From contig CAKOLO010000001.1 in NCBI GenBank assembly GCA_934096235.1, positions 414,782 through 478,781 of the forward strand: DNA of 64,000 bases, read 5' to 3'. Both the position numbers and the translations under genes were made by a program. Each line of letters opens with the position of its first letter. The first letter of the stretch is position 1. Below the pieces are notes generated by a model that saw only the letters and a program-made list of their open reading frames with translations, had not been told where the DNA came from and ran no database searches. Shown in pieces: positions 56,063 to 64,000 of this stretch. The stretch is from an uncultured Bacilli bacterium (GTDB lineage: Bacteria; Bacillota_I; Bacilli_A; RF39; UBA660).

Positions 56063-58561
56063 TTAATTAGATTTTAGCGTGAAATATCCAGGTAAATCTG
56101 TTCCACCATCTATCCTTGCATATGTCTTATCAGAATAAGAACTTTTAAATCTTGTACCAGAACCACCTACTAAGCTACTGTTCCTATAAAACATATTAGT
56201 AGAATTTGTTACATTATCAGTTACAAATTTATCACTAGCATATATAGTCTTAAGTACATCACAATAATAAAACATTTGGTTCATATTAGTAACGCTGCTT
56301 GTATCAAAGCTACTTAAATCTATAGTAGTTGCATCTGAAAAATCGAACATATTGCTCATATCTTTAACTTTGCTTGTATTAAAATTACTTAAATCAATTG
56401 TAGATAATTTAAAATAATAAAACATATAAGTCATACTAGTTACATTACTTGTATCAAAACTGCTTAAATTTATATCAGTAATATAATATGCATCCTTAAA
56501 CATATTTCCCATATCAGTAACATTGCTCGTGTTAAAACTGCTTAAATCTAATGTTTTGACATCAGCACTTTCAAACATTCTATACATAGTTGTAACCTTA
56601 CTAGTATCAAAACTACTTAAATCTAACTCGGTAGCATCATTTGAATAAAACATACTGCTCATATTAGTAACATTACTTGTATCAAATTTATTTAGTCCAA
56701 CTATACTTTTTGTAGAAGAATACCCAAACATTCCAGACATATTAGTAACTTTTGATGTATTAAAATTACTCACATCTAAAGTTTTAATTCTATTTGTTCC
56801 ATAAAACATATCTGACATATTAGTAACATTACTTGTATCAAACTTACTTACATCTATACTTGTAAGAGAATAGCTGCCACAAAACATCGCACTCATATCA
56901 GTTACACTGTTTGTATTAAAACTACTGATATCTACCGTTTCAATAGATGAAACATTAAACATTCCACTCATATTAGTAACTTTAGATGTGTCAAAACTAT
57001 TTAAATCTAAATTTGTTCCACTAGTACTTTGGAACATACTGCTCATATTAGTAACATTACTTGTATTAAAATTTTTAAAGTTCAAATTATCCAAATAAAC
57101 ATCAATAAACATACCTTCCATATTAGTTACACTTGATGTATTAAGTTTGCTAATATCCAAATTGGTAGCAGCACAGCCAGAAAACATATAACTCATATCA
57201 GTTACATTGCTTGTATTAAAACTACTGATATCTATACTTTCTGCTTTAGTTCTTTCAAACATATAACTCATATTCTTAACATTACTTGTGTCAAAACTAC
57301 TTAAATTAAGTTTAGTTGCTTTACTTTCAGTAAACATATACCCCATATCAGTTACCTTTGATGTATTAAAGTTTTCTAAACCTTTTATATTAAGAATATT
57401 ACTATATGCAAACATTTCATGCATATCAATAACATTACTTGTGTCAAAACTACTTACGTCTAATGATTTTATTACTGCAGTTCTTTCAAACATACCATAC
57501 ATATCAGTTACTTTACTCGTATTAAAACCACTAAGTTCAAGTTTATCAACTTCTATTCCTGCAAACATATATCTCATATCAGTAACATTACTTGTATCAA
57601 AACTATTTATATCCACTTGAGTTACACTACTTGATAAAAACATGCTATTCATACTAGTTACATTGCTTGTATCAAAACTGCTTAAATCTAAAGTCTTTGC
57701 ACTACTATAGTAAAACATTCCTGTCATATTTGTAACATTACTTGTATCAAAACTACTTAAATCAATACTAGTAGCAGCACTATGAAAAAACATAAAAGAA
57801 GTAGAAATAATAGGCTTATTATTTACATAAGAACATATTTCGCTAGTTACAGGATCTGTGCTAGATAAATTAGTCAAATGTACACTCCAACCATCGGATT
57901 TTGTAGGTACAGTGTCAAATCCATCAGATGAAAATTCAATTTCTTTTTTATATATATAAGTATATTGTCCATTTACATATTCTGCACCTTCAGTAAGTTC
58001 TCCATCAAATGTACAATAAACTGGTGTTGTAGCCTTATGTTCAGTTACAACTATTTTTCCATTATAAACGGCATCCATATTATAATTTTGACTTTTATTA
58101 GTATCTATAAAAGTTAAAACAAAATTATATTTATAAGTAACCCCAGGTTCTATTGTTATATTTCTACTTAAAGATTCTTTTGCTACTGAAGTACCACTTA
58201 CATTTTTACATGTACCTTCTTCTACTCCATCACTATTTAATCTAGTACATTTAGCTTCTATAACAAGTTCATCATTTTGAACAGTATTCTCTGTATTTTC
58301 TAAACCTAAATCATAAGTTACTGTTTCATCTCCAGTATTCTTAACACTAAAAGTCTTACTGATAGAATTACCTGGTATCATATTATTAAATACTATTTCT
58401 TCTCCATCAATATAAGTAAGTTCTAATTTACCAGTAGTAACAACACTAACACTTGAATTTAAATTTTCAATTTTTGCATTAAACCAAGCATATGTTAATC
58501 CTATTGATAATAATAAACCAATTATTATTAAAATTCCTAATATAGTTTTTTTATCTTTCAT
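56063..58561 (-). CDS. BspA-like surface protein with TasA-type N-terminus (832 aa)
   Basis: The largest family member. The anchor ends GLTYAWF; a TasA-like domain (about 30-190) follows with GKLELTYIDGE and PGNSISKTFSVKNTG. After GQYTYIYKK there are about twenty-one 25-residue DUF285 units and the cap (IYASDKF, LVGGSGT, YARIDGG, GYFTLK). ATG at 58561 follows SD GTAGGTGA; the GTG at 58570 lies inside it. It is the first gene of a pair with the 54202 gene. All units keep the period of 25 residues, so repeat gain or loss keeps the frame. Confidence 0.84.
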   Translation of the reverse strand: MKDKKTILGILIIIGLLLSIGLTYAWFNAKIENLNSSVSVVTTGKLELTYIDGEEIVFNNMIPGNSISKTFSVKNTGDETVTYDLGLENTENTVQNDELVIEAKCTRLNSDGVEEGTCKNVSGTSVAKESLSRNITIEPGVTYKYNFVLTFIDTNKSQNYNMDAVYNGKIVVTEHKATTPVYCTFDGELTEGAEYVNGQYTYIYKKEIEFSSDGFDTVPTKSDGWSVHLTNLSSTDPVTSEICSYVNNKPIISTSFMFFHSAATSIDLSSFDTSNVTNMTGMFYYSSAKTLDLSSFDTSNVTSMNSMFLSSSVTQVDINSFDTSNVTDMRYMFAGIEVDKLELSGFNTSKVTDMYGMFERTAVIKSLDVSSFDTSNVIDMHEMFAYSNILNIKGLENFNTSKVTDMGYMFTESKATKLNLSSFDTSNVKNMSYMFERTKAESIDISSFNTSNVTDMSYMFSGCAATNLDISKLNTSSVTNMEGMFIDVYLDNLNFKNFNTSNVTNMSSMFQSTSGTNLDLNSFDTSKVTNMSGMFNVSSIETVDISSFNTNSVTDMSAMFCGSYSLTSIDVSKFDTSNVTNMSDMFYGTNRIKTLDVSNFNTSKVTNMSGMFGYSSTKSIVGLNKFDTSNVTNMSSMFYSNDATELDLSSFDTSKVTTMYRMFESADVKTLDLSSFNTSNVTDMGNMFKDAYYITDINLSSFDTSNVTSMTYMFYYFKLSTIDLSNFNTSKVKDMSNMFDFSDATTIDLSSFDTSSVTNMNQMFYYCDVLKTIYASDKFVTDNVTNSTNMFYRNSSLVGGSGTRFKSSYSDKTYARIDGGTDLPGYFTLKSN
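56658..56809 (-). repeat. 152-bp block shared with 54494-54645
   Basis: Partner of the block in the neighbouring gene, offset 2164 bp, same orientation. It points to gene conversion or unequal exchange between the paired genes. Confidence 0.85.
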
Positions 58562-58602
58562 CTTACTCACCTACTATATATTACATTTTAACATTAAAAA
58601 TA

Positions 58603-58630
58603 CAAAAATAAAAGACTAAAACTTAGTCTA
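58603..58630 (-). terminator. truA/ECF operon terminator
   Basis: The palindrome AGACTAA-GTT-TTAGTCT on the minus strand is followed by TTTATTTTT, overlapping the truA stop. Confidence 0.8.
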
Positions 58631-59350
58631 ATATTCGATTTTATTTAAATAAAGTCCAACTGGACTAGCACATCTTCCTAAAGATGTTCTATCTTTCTTA
58701 TTAAATATATCTTCTATATCACAAATACTTTTTTTAGAATCGTTTATATCTAGTAATAAACCTACTATATTTCTAATCATATATCTAAGAAAACCACTAG
58801 ATTCAAATCTAAGATATAATACTTTCTTAGATATTTTATAGTCTATAATAACATCTCTTTCATAGTTACCATTATCTTTATCAGAAGTAAAACTTCTATA
58901 ATTATGAATACCCTTAAATTGATTAATAAATATATCTAAAAGTTCTTTATCTATACTTTTACAATATTGATATACATATTCACTTTCTATAGGATTATAT
59001 TCTCCCATATTAATTTTATAAATATATTCTTTTCTTTTAACATCATGTCTTACATTAAAATTATTATATACTTTTTTAATACTTTTAATATAGATATAAT
59101 CACTTAATAATGAGTTAACACTATGAAGTAATTTCTTTGTGTTAACTTCTTCTTCTACTTCAAAAGTACAATATTGATTTAATGCATGTACTCCCTTATC
59201 TGTTCTTGAAGCACCTATAGTATTAATACTTCTATTAAATATTTTAGATAATACTTTTTCTAGTTCACCTTCAACTGTATCTTTATTCTTTTGAATTTGA
59301 TATCCATAATATTTAGAACCATTATAACTTAAATTAATTAAATATTTCAT
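58628..59350 (-). CDS. truA: tRNA pseudouridine synthase A
   Basis: The enzyme makes pseudouridine at positions 38-40 of many tRNAs. The 240-residue protein shows the catalytic-Asp motif GASRTDKGVHA (about 46-56), YNGSKYYGYQIQ at the N-terminus, and FLRYMIRNIVG in the second half. ATG overlaps the ecfT TGA (ATGA), so it is the last gene of the ecfA1-ecfA2-ecfT-truA operon, an order conserved in Bacilli. Confidence 0.96.
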   Translation of the reverse strand: MKYLINLSYNGSKYYGYQIQKNKDTVEGELEKVLSKIFNRSINTIGASRTDKGVHALNQYCTFEVEEEVNTKKLLHSVNSLLSDYIYIKSIKKVYNNFNVRHDVKRKEYIYKINMGEYNPIESEYVYQYCKSIDKELLDIFINQFKGIHNYRSFTSDKDNGNYERDVIIDYKISKKVLYLRFESSGFLRYMIRNIVGLLLDINDSKKSICDIEDIFNKKDRTSLGRCASPVGLYLNKIEY

Positions 59351-60111
59351 TGTATTGTTATTACTCCTTTTTGAACTAAATAAGCATATATAAGTACTAA
59401 ATGAAATGCTGTATAAAATATATCATAAAATCCTACTTTATTAGTTCTATAATTAGTTCTATATCTTTTCATATTATAAAGTCTAAGTTCTGAAGCAAAA
59501 GCTATATCTCTACTTTTTCTTTTAGTAAGAGCTAGTATATTTCCATATATTGTTCCTACTGCATTCATTCTACCAAATATATTAGAATGAAAATAATCTA
59601 TTCCTCTACTAGCTTCAGCTTTTAAAGTTTTATATTCTACTGTTAACATAAGTGGAACATATCTTAACATTTTATTTATTTTAAATGCAAACTTAGTAAT
59701 TGGTAAATACAAGAAATTAAAATATGATAAGAACTTTTCTATTCCATAAGCACTTTCACTAGGACTAGTAGTATAAGCAAGTATATTTAAGTATTCTACT
59801 AAAGTTATAAGTTTAATTATATATACAAGAGTTTCTGTTATATTAAGTCTAAAATAAGCACAAATAAATGCTATTAATATATAAATATATCTTAAAGACC
59901 AAAACGTTCTAAAATAATATTTAAATGGTACAAAACTTAATAACTGCATACATAGTACTAATCCAAATAGAAATAAATTTATATATATTGAGTCAGTAAG
60001 TATCATAAGTATAATAGCTACTATAAAATTAAATAATTTAATTACTGGATTTAATCTATGTACTGAAGAATCAACTGGATAAAAAGAACCAAATGAATTT
60101 CTAGAATACAT
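59347..60111 (-). CDS. ecfT: ECF transporter transmembrane subunit EcfT
   Basis: The 254-residue T component couples ATPase action to substrate-binding S subunits in vitamin and micronutrient uptake. It has about four to five helices and two coupling helices with the Ala-Arg motifs (EASRGIDYF near 172 and FASELRLYN near 215). It overlaps ecfA2 by 11 bases and truA by four. No S component is encoded in the window, so this would be a shared (group II) module using S proteins encoded elsewhere. Confidence 0.9.
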   Translation of the reverse strand: MYSRNSFGSFYPVDSSVHRLNPVIKLFNFIVAIILMILTDSIYINLFLFGLVLCMQLLSFVPFKYYFRTFWSLRYIYILIAFICAYFRLNITETLVYIIKLITLVEYLNILAYTTSPSESAYGIEKFLSYFNFLYLPITKFAFKINKMLRYVPLMLTVEYKTLKAEASRGIDYFHSNIFGRMNAVGTIYGNILALTKRKSRDIAFASELRLYNMKRYRTNYRTNKVGFYDIFYTAFHLVLIYAYLVQKGVITIQ

Positions 60112-60943
60112 CTCTATATACCCCCTTTATTAGGTCAAGTATATTGTCATAGTCATGTATGTATCTTCCATTTTTCTTACACTCATCTATAAATGTAACT
60201 ATCTTTGGTACTTCTACTCCTATTTGATTTAATGCATCTATATCTCTTAATAATTCTTTATCACCAAATGCTACTAATTTAGTCATATGCATCAAATATA
60301 CATAATCAGTTATTTGATAACAAAAATTAGTATCTTTACTTAGTAATATAATTGTCTTTTTATATTTATTTTTTAAAAGTCTAAGTAATCTTATTAATTC
60401 TTTTTTATCATTTGAATTAAGTCCTGCTGTATATTCATCAAGTATTAATATATTTGGATTATAAACAAGAGCACAAGCAAGAGCTACTTTCTTAGCATCT
60501 ACAAGTGTTAATTCATGAGGATTCATATTTAAGTATGAGTCATCAAGCCCAACTAATTTTAAAGCATCACTTGCTCTTAAATCTATTTTTTCAAGTTTAT
60601 ATTTAAAATATTTCATTCCAAATTCTATTTCACTTTTAACTGTTTTATTAAAGAACATATCATATGGATTTTTAAATACATACCCAGTTTGAAATCTAAG
60701 TTTATTTATATTCTTTATCATTCTTCCATCATTAATAAATCTTCCTATTTTAACTTTACCACGACTAGGCATTATTAAAGCATTTATTAAGTCACCTATA
60801 GCTGTCTTACCACTATTACTTTTACCAATGAATGAATATATACCAGGATTCTTTATTTCAAATGTTATATCACTTATGATAGTTTTTTCTAAAGGAGTAT
60901 ATGCATCTATAACAAAACTTACATGATCAAATTTTATTTCCAT
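60101..60943 (-). CDS. ecfA2: ECF ATPase EcfA2, signature and switch motifs altered
   Basis: The 280-residue ATPase keeps Walker A GKSNSGKT (about 38-45) and Walker B LILDEYT with the catalytic Glu. The Q-loop is VFKNPYD instead of VFQNPD, the signature is ELTLVDAKK instead of ELSGGQ, and the switch region LLSKDT has Lys where His is expected. It overlaps ecfA1 by 10 bases. In the heterodimer its intact Walker A could pair with the EcfA1 signature, leaving one competent site. Confidence 0.85.
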   Translation of the reverse strand: MEIKFDHVSFVIDAYTPLEKTIISDITFEIKNPGIYSFIGKSNSGKTAIGDLINALIMPSRGKVKIGRFINDGRMIKNINKLRFQTGYVFKNPYDMFFNKTVKSEIEFGMKYFKYKLEKIDLRASDALKLVGLDDSYLNMNPHELTLVDAKKVALACALVYNPNILILDEYTAGLNSNDKKELIRLLRLLKNKYKKTIILLSKDTNFCYQITDYVYLMHMTKLVAFGDKELLRDIDALNQIGVEVPKIVTFIDECKKNGRYIHDYDNILDLIKGVYRDVF

Positions 60944-61701
60944 AATGCACCTACCAATTCTTTATCACTTAAATAGTATTTATTAATAAGTCCATAATCC
61001 ATTAAATATCTATTTAACTCTACTATAAATGGAAGACCTAAACCAAGTCTCTTAAGTATCTTTTCTTCATTTAAAACACTTAATGTTTTTCCTTCACATA
61101 CTATCTTTTTTTCATAAACTACTATTATTTTATCTCCATATAATGTCTCTTCCATATCATTAGTAAAATTTAATACTATTCCACCATCTTTAACATATTC
61201 TTTTAATATATCAAATATAAGTAATTTATCTTCATAGTCTAATTCACAAAGTATATTATCTATTACTAAAACTTTAGGTTTAACTATTAAAGCAGATAAT
61301 ATTTTCATCTTTACTTTATCACTACTTCCAAGACTATTAGGATCTCTTATTAATAATTCTTTTAATTTATAATGTCTACTCTCAGTATCTATAAGTTCTC
61401 TTATTTGATTCTTTTTCATAGCTAAACTTTCAAGTCCAAAAGCTATTTCATCTTCTACAGTTTCACCAACAAAAACATTTAAATGTTTATATAAAACAAA
61501 ACTCATTCTTCTTCTAATAATATCTAAAGTTTTAGGACCAAAACTAACGTCTCCTACTTCTATAGTAGCTTTTTTATTACCATGTAAAAGAGTATGAATT
61601 ATTAAATCATTATTATCCCCAATAATAGATACAAATTCACCTTGTTTTAAATTAATATTAATATCTTCATCAAACTTATATTTAAAGTACACATCATCCA
61701 T
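60934..61701 (-). CDS. ecfA1: ECF ATPase EcfA1 with degenerate nucleotide site
   Basis: The 255-residue protein aligns with EcfA1 over its whole length (TVEDEIAFGLE, and a LDYEDK D-loop-like segment), but key motifs are changed. Walker A is GDNNDLIIHT without the GK[ST], the Q-loop is VLYKHLNVF, the signature is SLGSSDKV, Walker B ends VIDN so the catalytic Glu is Asn, and the switch has FTND without His. The frame is intact and the operon order kept. ATG at 61701 is chosen for SD GAGGAG; an ATG at 61716 lacks one. Confidence 0.82.
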   Translation of the reverse strand: MDDVYFKYKFDEDININLKQGEFVSIIGDNNDLIIHTLLHGNKKATIEVGDVSFGPKTLDIIRRRMSFVLYKHLNVFVGETVEDEIAFGLESLAMKKNQIRELIDTESRHYKLKELLIRDPNSLGSSDKVKMKILSALIVKPKVLVIDNILCELDYEDKLLIFDILKEYVKDGGIVLNFTNDMEETLYGDKIIVVYEKKIVCEGKTLSVLNEEKILKRLGLGLPFIVELNRYLMDYGLINKYYLSDKELVGALWK

Positions 61702-61742
61702 AATAATACTCCTCATTAGAATTATACTATATTTTTAAACAT

Positions 61743-61779
61743 TAAAAAAGATTTTATAAACTTAATTTTTATAAAATCT
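61743..61779 (-). terminator. Terminator after the FNT gene
   Basis: A 12-bp stem (61749-61760 with 61768-61779) with a 7-base loop is followed by T's on the minus strand, overlapping the gene end. Confidence 0.8.
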
Positions 61780-62385
61780 ATTATAGTATAGAGCTATCAA
61801 AATAGAACCAACTGAATTACCAAGTAACATTATAAGTATATAAAGTAATGATTTTAAATTTATCATATTAGCTACACTTATATAATACATATTAGCTATG
61901 CTATGTTCAAAACCACTAAGTATAAATACCATTACACACATAAATATACATGAGTACTTTCCTATTTCATTATTTATTTTTTTATAGTTGTTAACTGCTA
62001 TATACATAAGTATTCCACATAATATAGATAAAATAAATATACTAAGTAAGTTATCATTAAGTTTTAAATTTACTAAGTCTATAGCTTTATCACTAACACT
62101 TTTAAATCTTGTTAAAAGTACTAATCTTGCTACTAAAAATGTACCAATAAAATTACCAACTATTGTTATTAATAATTCATAAATATAATTAAATTTATTT
62201 ATAAGTACATATCCAACTTTACCAGTAAATAAATTCATACCATACATACATATAACAAGAAGTCCTATTGAGAACAAAAAAGACCCAAATAAGTTATTAT
62301 TTACTCTTAAATATACAGTACCAGCAATACCTATCATAATACCAGCAAATATACTTTTAATTAAATAGTCTAAATATTTTTTCAT
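61762..62385 (-). CDS. Formate/nitrite transporter (FNT) family channel
   Basis: The 207-residue protein has six hydrophobic helices. The family motifs NLFTGK (end of helix 2) and GFEHSIANMYYI (helix 5) are present, the latter holding the central His of the pore. FNT pentamers carry formate, nitrite, hydrosulfide or lactate. At about 207 residues it is shorter than the usual 250-280, mainly by short termini and loops. SD GAGTGAATC precedes ATG. It lies just after the InlB-repeat gene on the same strand. Confidence 0.85.
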   Translation of the reverse strand: MKKYLDYLIKSIFAGIMIGIAGTVYLRVNNNLFGSFLFSIGLLVICMYGMNLFTGKVGYVLINKFNYIYELLITIVGNFIGTFLVARLVLLTRFKSVSDKAIDLVNLKLNDNLLSIFILSILCGILMYIAVNNYKKINNEIGKYSCIFMCVMVFILSGFEHSIANMYYISVANMINLKSLLYILIMLLGNSVGSILIALYYNRFYKN

Positions 62386-62397
62386 GATTCACTCTTT

Positions 62398-62922
62398 CTA
62401 TTTCCATCTTGCTTCTAAAGTAATATTACCACTAATAACTTTATCAAATGTATATTTAACACCATTATAATACCATCCATCAAATTTATAACCATCTTTA
62501 ACTGGTTCTTTTGGTGCTATAACCATTTGATTTTCTAATACTTCTTGTGTAGTATTTTCTTCACCATTATTATATACAAATGTAACTATAAATTTAAGTC
62601 TATAATCAGCCTTTAATGTAGTAGTATATTCTACTTTATAATGACTATCTACATATTCTCCAGTTGAATCCTTCCAACCTATAAAACTATATCCTTCTTT
62701 TACAGGAACAGGTAGTGTAATCTCTCTATTCTTTTTAACTCTTAAACTACTAAAAGTACTTCCTCCATCACTATCAAATGTAATAGTATATTTACCATCA
62801 AATATATATATAAACAAAATAATAGCACTAACAAATAATATAAATGATACTACTAATTTATAATAATTCTTTATTTCTACTTTCTTCTTATTTTTAATAT
62901 TTTTCTTCCCTTTTTTACCCAT
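62398..62922 (-). CDS. Membrane-anchored protein with two InlB B-repeats
   Basis: The 174-residue protein has a Lys-rich cytosolic N-terminus (GKKGKKNIKNKKK), one membrane helix (about 23-43) and two Listeria-Bacteroides type InlB B-repeats outside: the first with ITFDSDGGS and GYSFIGWKD, the second with VTFVYNNGE and GYKFDGWYY. The repeats are beta-grasp-like surface modules. ATG at 62922 follows GGTGGTAAGA; the ATG at 62934 overlaps this site. A role in adhesion is inferred only from the repeat family. Confidence 0.8.
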   Translation of the reverse strand: MGKKGKKNIKNKKKVEIKNYYKLVVSFILFVSAIILFIYIFDGKYTITFDSDGGSTFSSLRVKKNREITLPVPVKEGYSFIGWKDSTGEYVDSHYKVEYTTTLKADYRLKFIVTFVYNNGEENTTQEVLENQMVIAPKEPVKDGYKFDGWYYNGVKYTFDKVISGNITLEARWK

Positions 62923-62977
62923 TCTTACCACCATCTTAATTTTAACATAGAATACTTTATAAAACTAGAAGAAATTA

Positions 62978-63009
62978 AAAAAGTTTATTATTTTGAATAA
63001 ACTTTTCCA
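62978..63009 (-). terminator. Terminator after the surface-protein remnant
   Basis: Stem AAAAGTTTATT/AATAAACTTTT with a 6-base loop is followed by T's on the minus strand and contains the stop codon of the remnant. Confidence 0.75.
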
Positions 63010-63140
63010 TTAACATATAATTTATATCCATTTAAATCTATATTAGACACATCTCCATCAAATTCAAATGATGTTACATATAAGTCACCAGTTAATTTAA
63101 TCTTACTATTTTTATCAAGTTTTAATCCAATTAATATCAT
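62988..63140 (-). pseudogene. 3' remnant of a surface protein gene
   Basis: A 50-codon open frame ends TAA at 62988 with its own terminator. The peptide holds LDKNSKIKLTGDLYVTS and IDLNGYKLYVNG, a short beta-rich tail of the kind that ends large surface proteins in related gut bacteria. No SD site, signal peptide or upstream frame is left: a TGA lies ten codons before its only ATG (63140). It faces the truncated MerR fragment across about 23 bases, and both lack their 5' ends. Confidence 0.6.
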
Positions 63141-63163
63141 TATCTTGATTAAAAAAATGTAAC

Positions 63164-63397
63164 ATGAGTATCATAGAAATCAAAGAATATTTAAATTTAT
63201 GTTTAAAAGGAAAAGAGTCTATACCAAAAAGACAAACTATTCTTGAAGCCAAAGAACGTGAACTTGAACATAAAAAACAAGAACTTGAAGAAGCAATTAA
63301 TTTTGTTAAGTGGAAACAAAATTTTTATAAAGATGTATTATCTGGTAAAACTAAATATTTTAGTTATTTAATTAAAACTGAAAATGATGACAACTAA
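63164..63397 (+). pseudogene. C-terminal remnant of a MerR-type regulator
   Basis: The 77-codon frame encodes only the end of a MerR regulator: MSIIEIKEYLNLC matches the helix after the wing, followed by the long dimerisation helix (LEAKERELEHKKQELEE) and VKWKQNFY. The N-terminal DNA-binding helix-turn-helix of about 50 residues is absent, and a TGA lies upstream in frame. There is no SD site. It could not bind DNA as it stands. Its own terminator remains at 63381-63413. Confidence 0.7.
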
Positions 63398-63413
63398 GTC
63401 ATCATTTTTTTCT
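63381..63413. terminator. Terminator between convergent genes
   Basis: A 10-bp stem (63382-63391 with 63398-63407) is followed by T's on the + strand; A's on the other side may let it act for the dacA-like gene too. Confidence 0.8.
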
Positions 63414-64000
63414 TATATTACCGGTCACTATATCTTTAAGATTATTAACAAGTACTTTAAAGTATGATGCTTTCTTCACTTCTTCATTAACAATTAAATC
63501 ATATTTATATTCTTTAGAGTCATAATTGAGTATTAACTCTCCTACTTTAGTGCCATTCTTCAAAGGTGCTTTTAATTTATCAAGTTCAACCTTTGTACTA
63601 TAATTTACATCTCTAGTATTTTTATCAACTATTAATTTAACATCATTATCTAAGTAATAATTATATTCTTTATTTTCACTACCACTTATATTTATTTTAC
63701 CAGTATATTCACTTTTTTTAAATATTACTTCACTTCCATACATACTGTATCCATATTCCATCATACCAATGGTATCACTACTTCTGTTATCTTTAGAACT
63801 ACTTTTCATAACAACACTAATAAGTCTCATATTATTTTTATTCATAGTTGCTGTTAAACAATAACCTGCTTTATCAGTATAACCCGTTTTAAGACCATCT
63901 ATTCCTTTATAAAACTTAACAAGTTTATTTGTATTAACTAACCAATGATTCTCTCCAGATACCGTTATATATTCATCATAAGTACTAGATATTTTTAAAG
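63402..64000 (-). CDS. D-alanyl-D-alanine carboxypeptidase, 5' end beyond window
   Basis: The frame is open to the window edge; about 198 codons of the C-terminal part are visible. The penicillin-binding KTG motif appears in GIDGLKTGYTD, followed by KAGYCLTATM, and then the PBP5-type C-terminal beta domain (GTKVGELILNYD). The end is basic (NIRKK) without a clear amphipathic anchor. It trims D-Ala from peptidoglycan stem peptides outside the cell. The SxxK and SxN motifs lie outside the window. An internal ATG at 63845 is not the true start. Confidence 0.9.
   Translation of the reverse strand, partial: LKISSTYDEYITVSGENHWLVNTNKLVKFYKGIDGLKTGYTDKAGYCLTATMNKNNMRLISVVMKSSSKDNRSSDTIGMMEYGYSMYGSEVIFKKSEYTGKINISGSENKEYNYYLDNDVKLIVDKNTRDVNYSTKVELDKLKAPLKNGTKVGELILNYDSKEYKYDLIVNEEVKKASYFKVLVNNLKDIVTGNIRKK

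Noticed and set aside
32827..57620. Several + strand ORFs of 60-115 codons opposite the BspA-like genes
   Set aside because: They arise from the 75-bp period of the repeat arrays read in antisense, have repeat-like translations and no SD sites.

Overview
The window is very AT-rich. Its gene order is typical of Firmicutes (rplJ-rplL-methyltransferase-rpoB-rpoC, cdaA-cdaR, ecfA1-ecfA2-ecfT-truA, cdsA-rseP) and its Shine-Dalgarno sites are strong GGAGG/GGTGA types. UGA is used as a stop in overlapping ATGA/TTGA junctions and tryptophan is TGG, so the standard bacterial code applies. The mixture of small core genes, few sporulation-type genes and many BspA-like surface proteins suggests an uncultured, host-associated (probably gut) member of the Bacilli near the Mollicutes/Erysipelotrichia border, for example the RF39-type lineages. 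That placement is inference from gene content, not a phylogeny.

Layout. 1-4.2 kb: an XpaC-like fragment and a VWA/solute-binding protein, ffh, and a + strand unknown. 4.2-13.4 kb: rpoC, rpoB, an rRNA methyltransferase, rplL and rplJ behind an L10 leader. 13.4-27.2 kb: a TasA-type surface protein, the c-di-AMP genes cdaA-cdaR, 5-formyl-THF cyclo-ligase, a GtrII-type membrane glycosyltransferase, spoVS, a truncated BspA cassette, an AI-2E family exporter, recD2 with a tiny downstream ORF, and a YfhO membrane protein. 27.3-32.3 kb: a DUF1292/transglycosylase pair, tRNA-Arg(CCU), an HD protein, rseP and cdsA. 32.4-34.3 kb: a BspA-like gene. 34.3-39.5 kb: arginine deiminase and ornithine carbamoyltransferase beside an amino-acid ABC transporter. 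40.2-42.3 kb: a sigma factor, a STAS protein and a possible sortase substrate. 42.3-51.7 kb: another BspA-like gene, leucine T-box/leuS, a GH31 glucosidase and a HerA-like ATPase. 51.8-58.6 kb: three BspA-like genes in a row. 58.6-64 kb: truA and the ECF energizing module, an FNT channel, an InlB-repeat protein, two 5'-truncated gene remnants and a partial DacA.

The main accessory theme is a dispersed family of five intact large surface proteins plus one promoterless fragment. Four have a SipW/TasA-type N-terminus, one has a different N-terminus, all share long arrays of 25-residue BspA/DUF285 repeats, and all end in the same cap. Exact and near-exact nucleotide duplications within and between these genes indicate recent repeat duplication and exchange, which fits a surface-diversification system. 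Other unusual points are an STAS-sigma pair lacking the SpoIIAB-like kinase, ECF ATPases with lost catalytic motifs, an ornithine carbamoyltransferase with HALP instead of HCLP, a 43-codon ORF that appears to start at AUU, and a scar where two divergent genes both lost their 5' ends. No stretch longer than about 300 bases lacks a gene.
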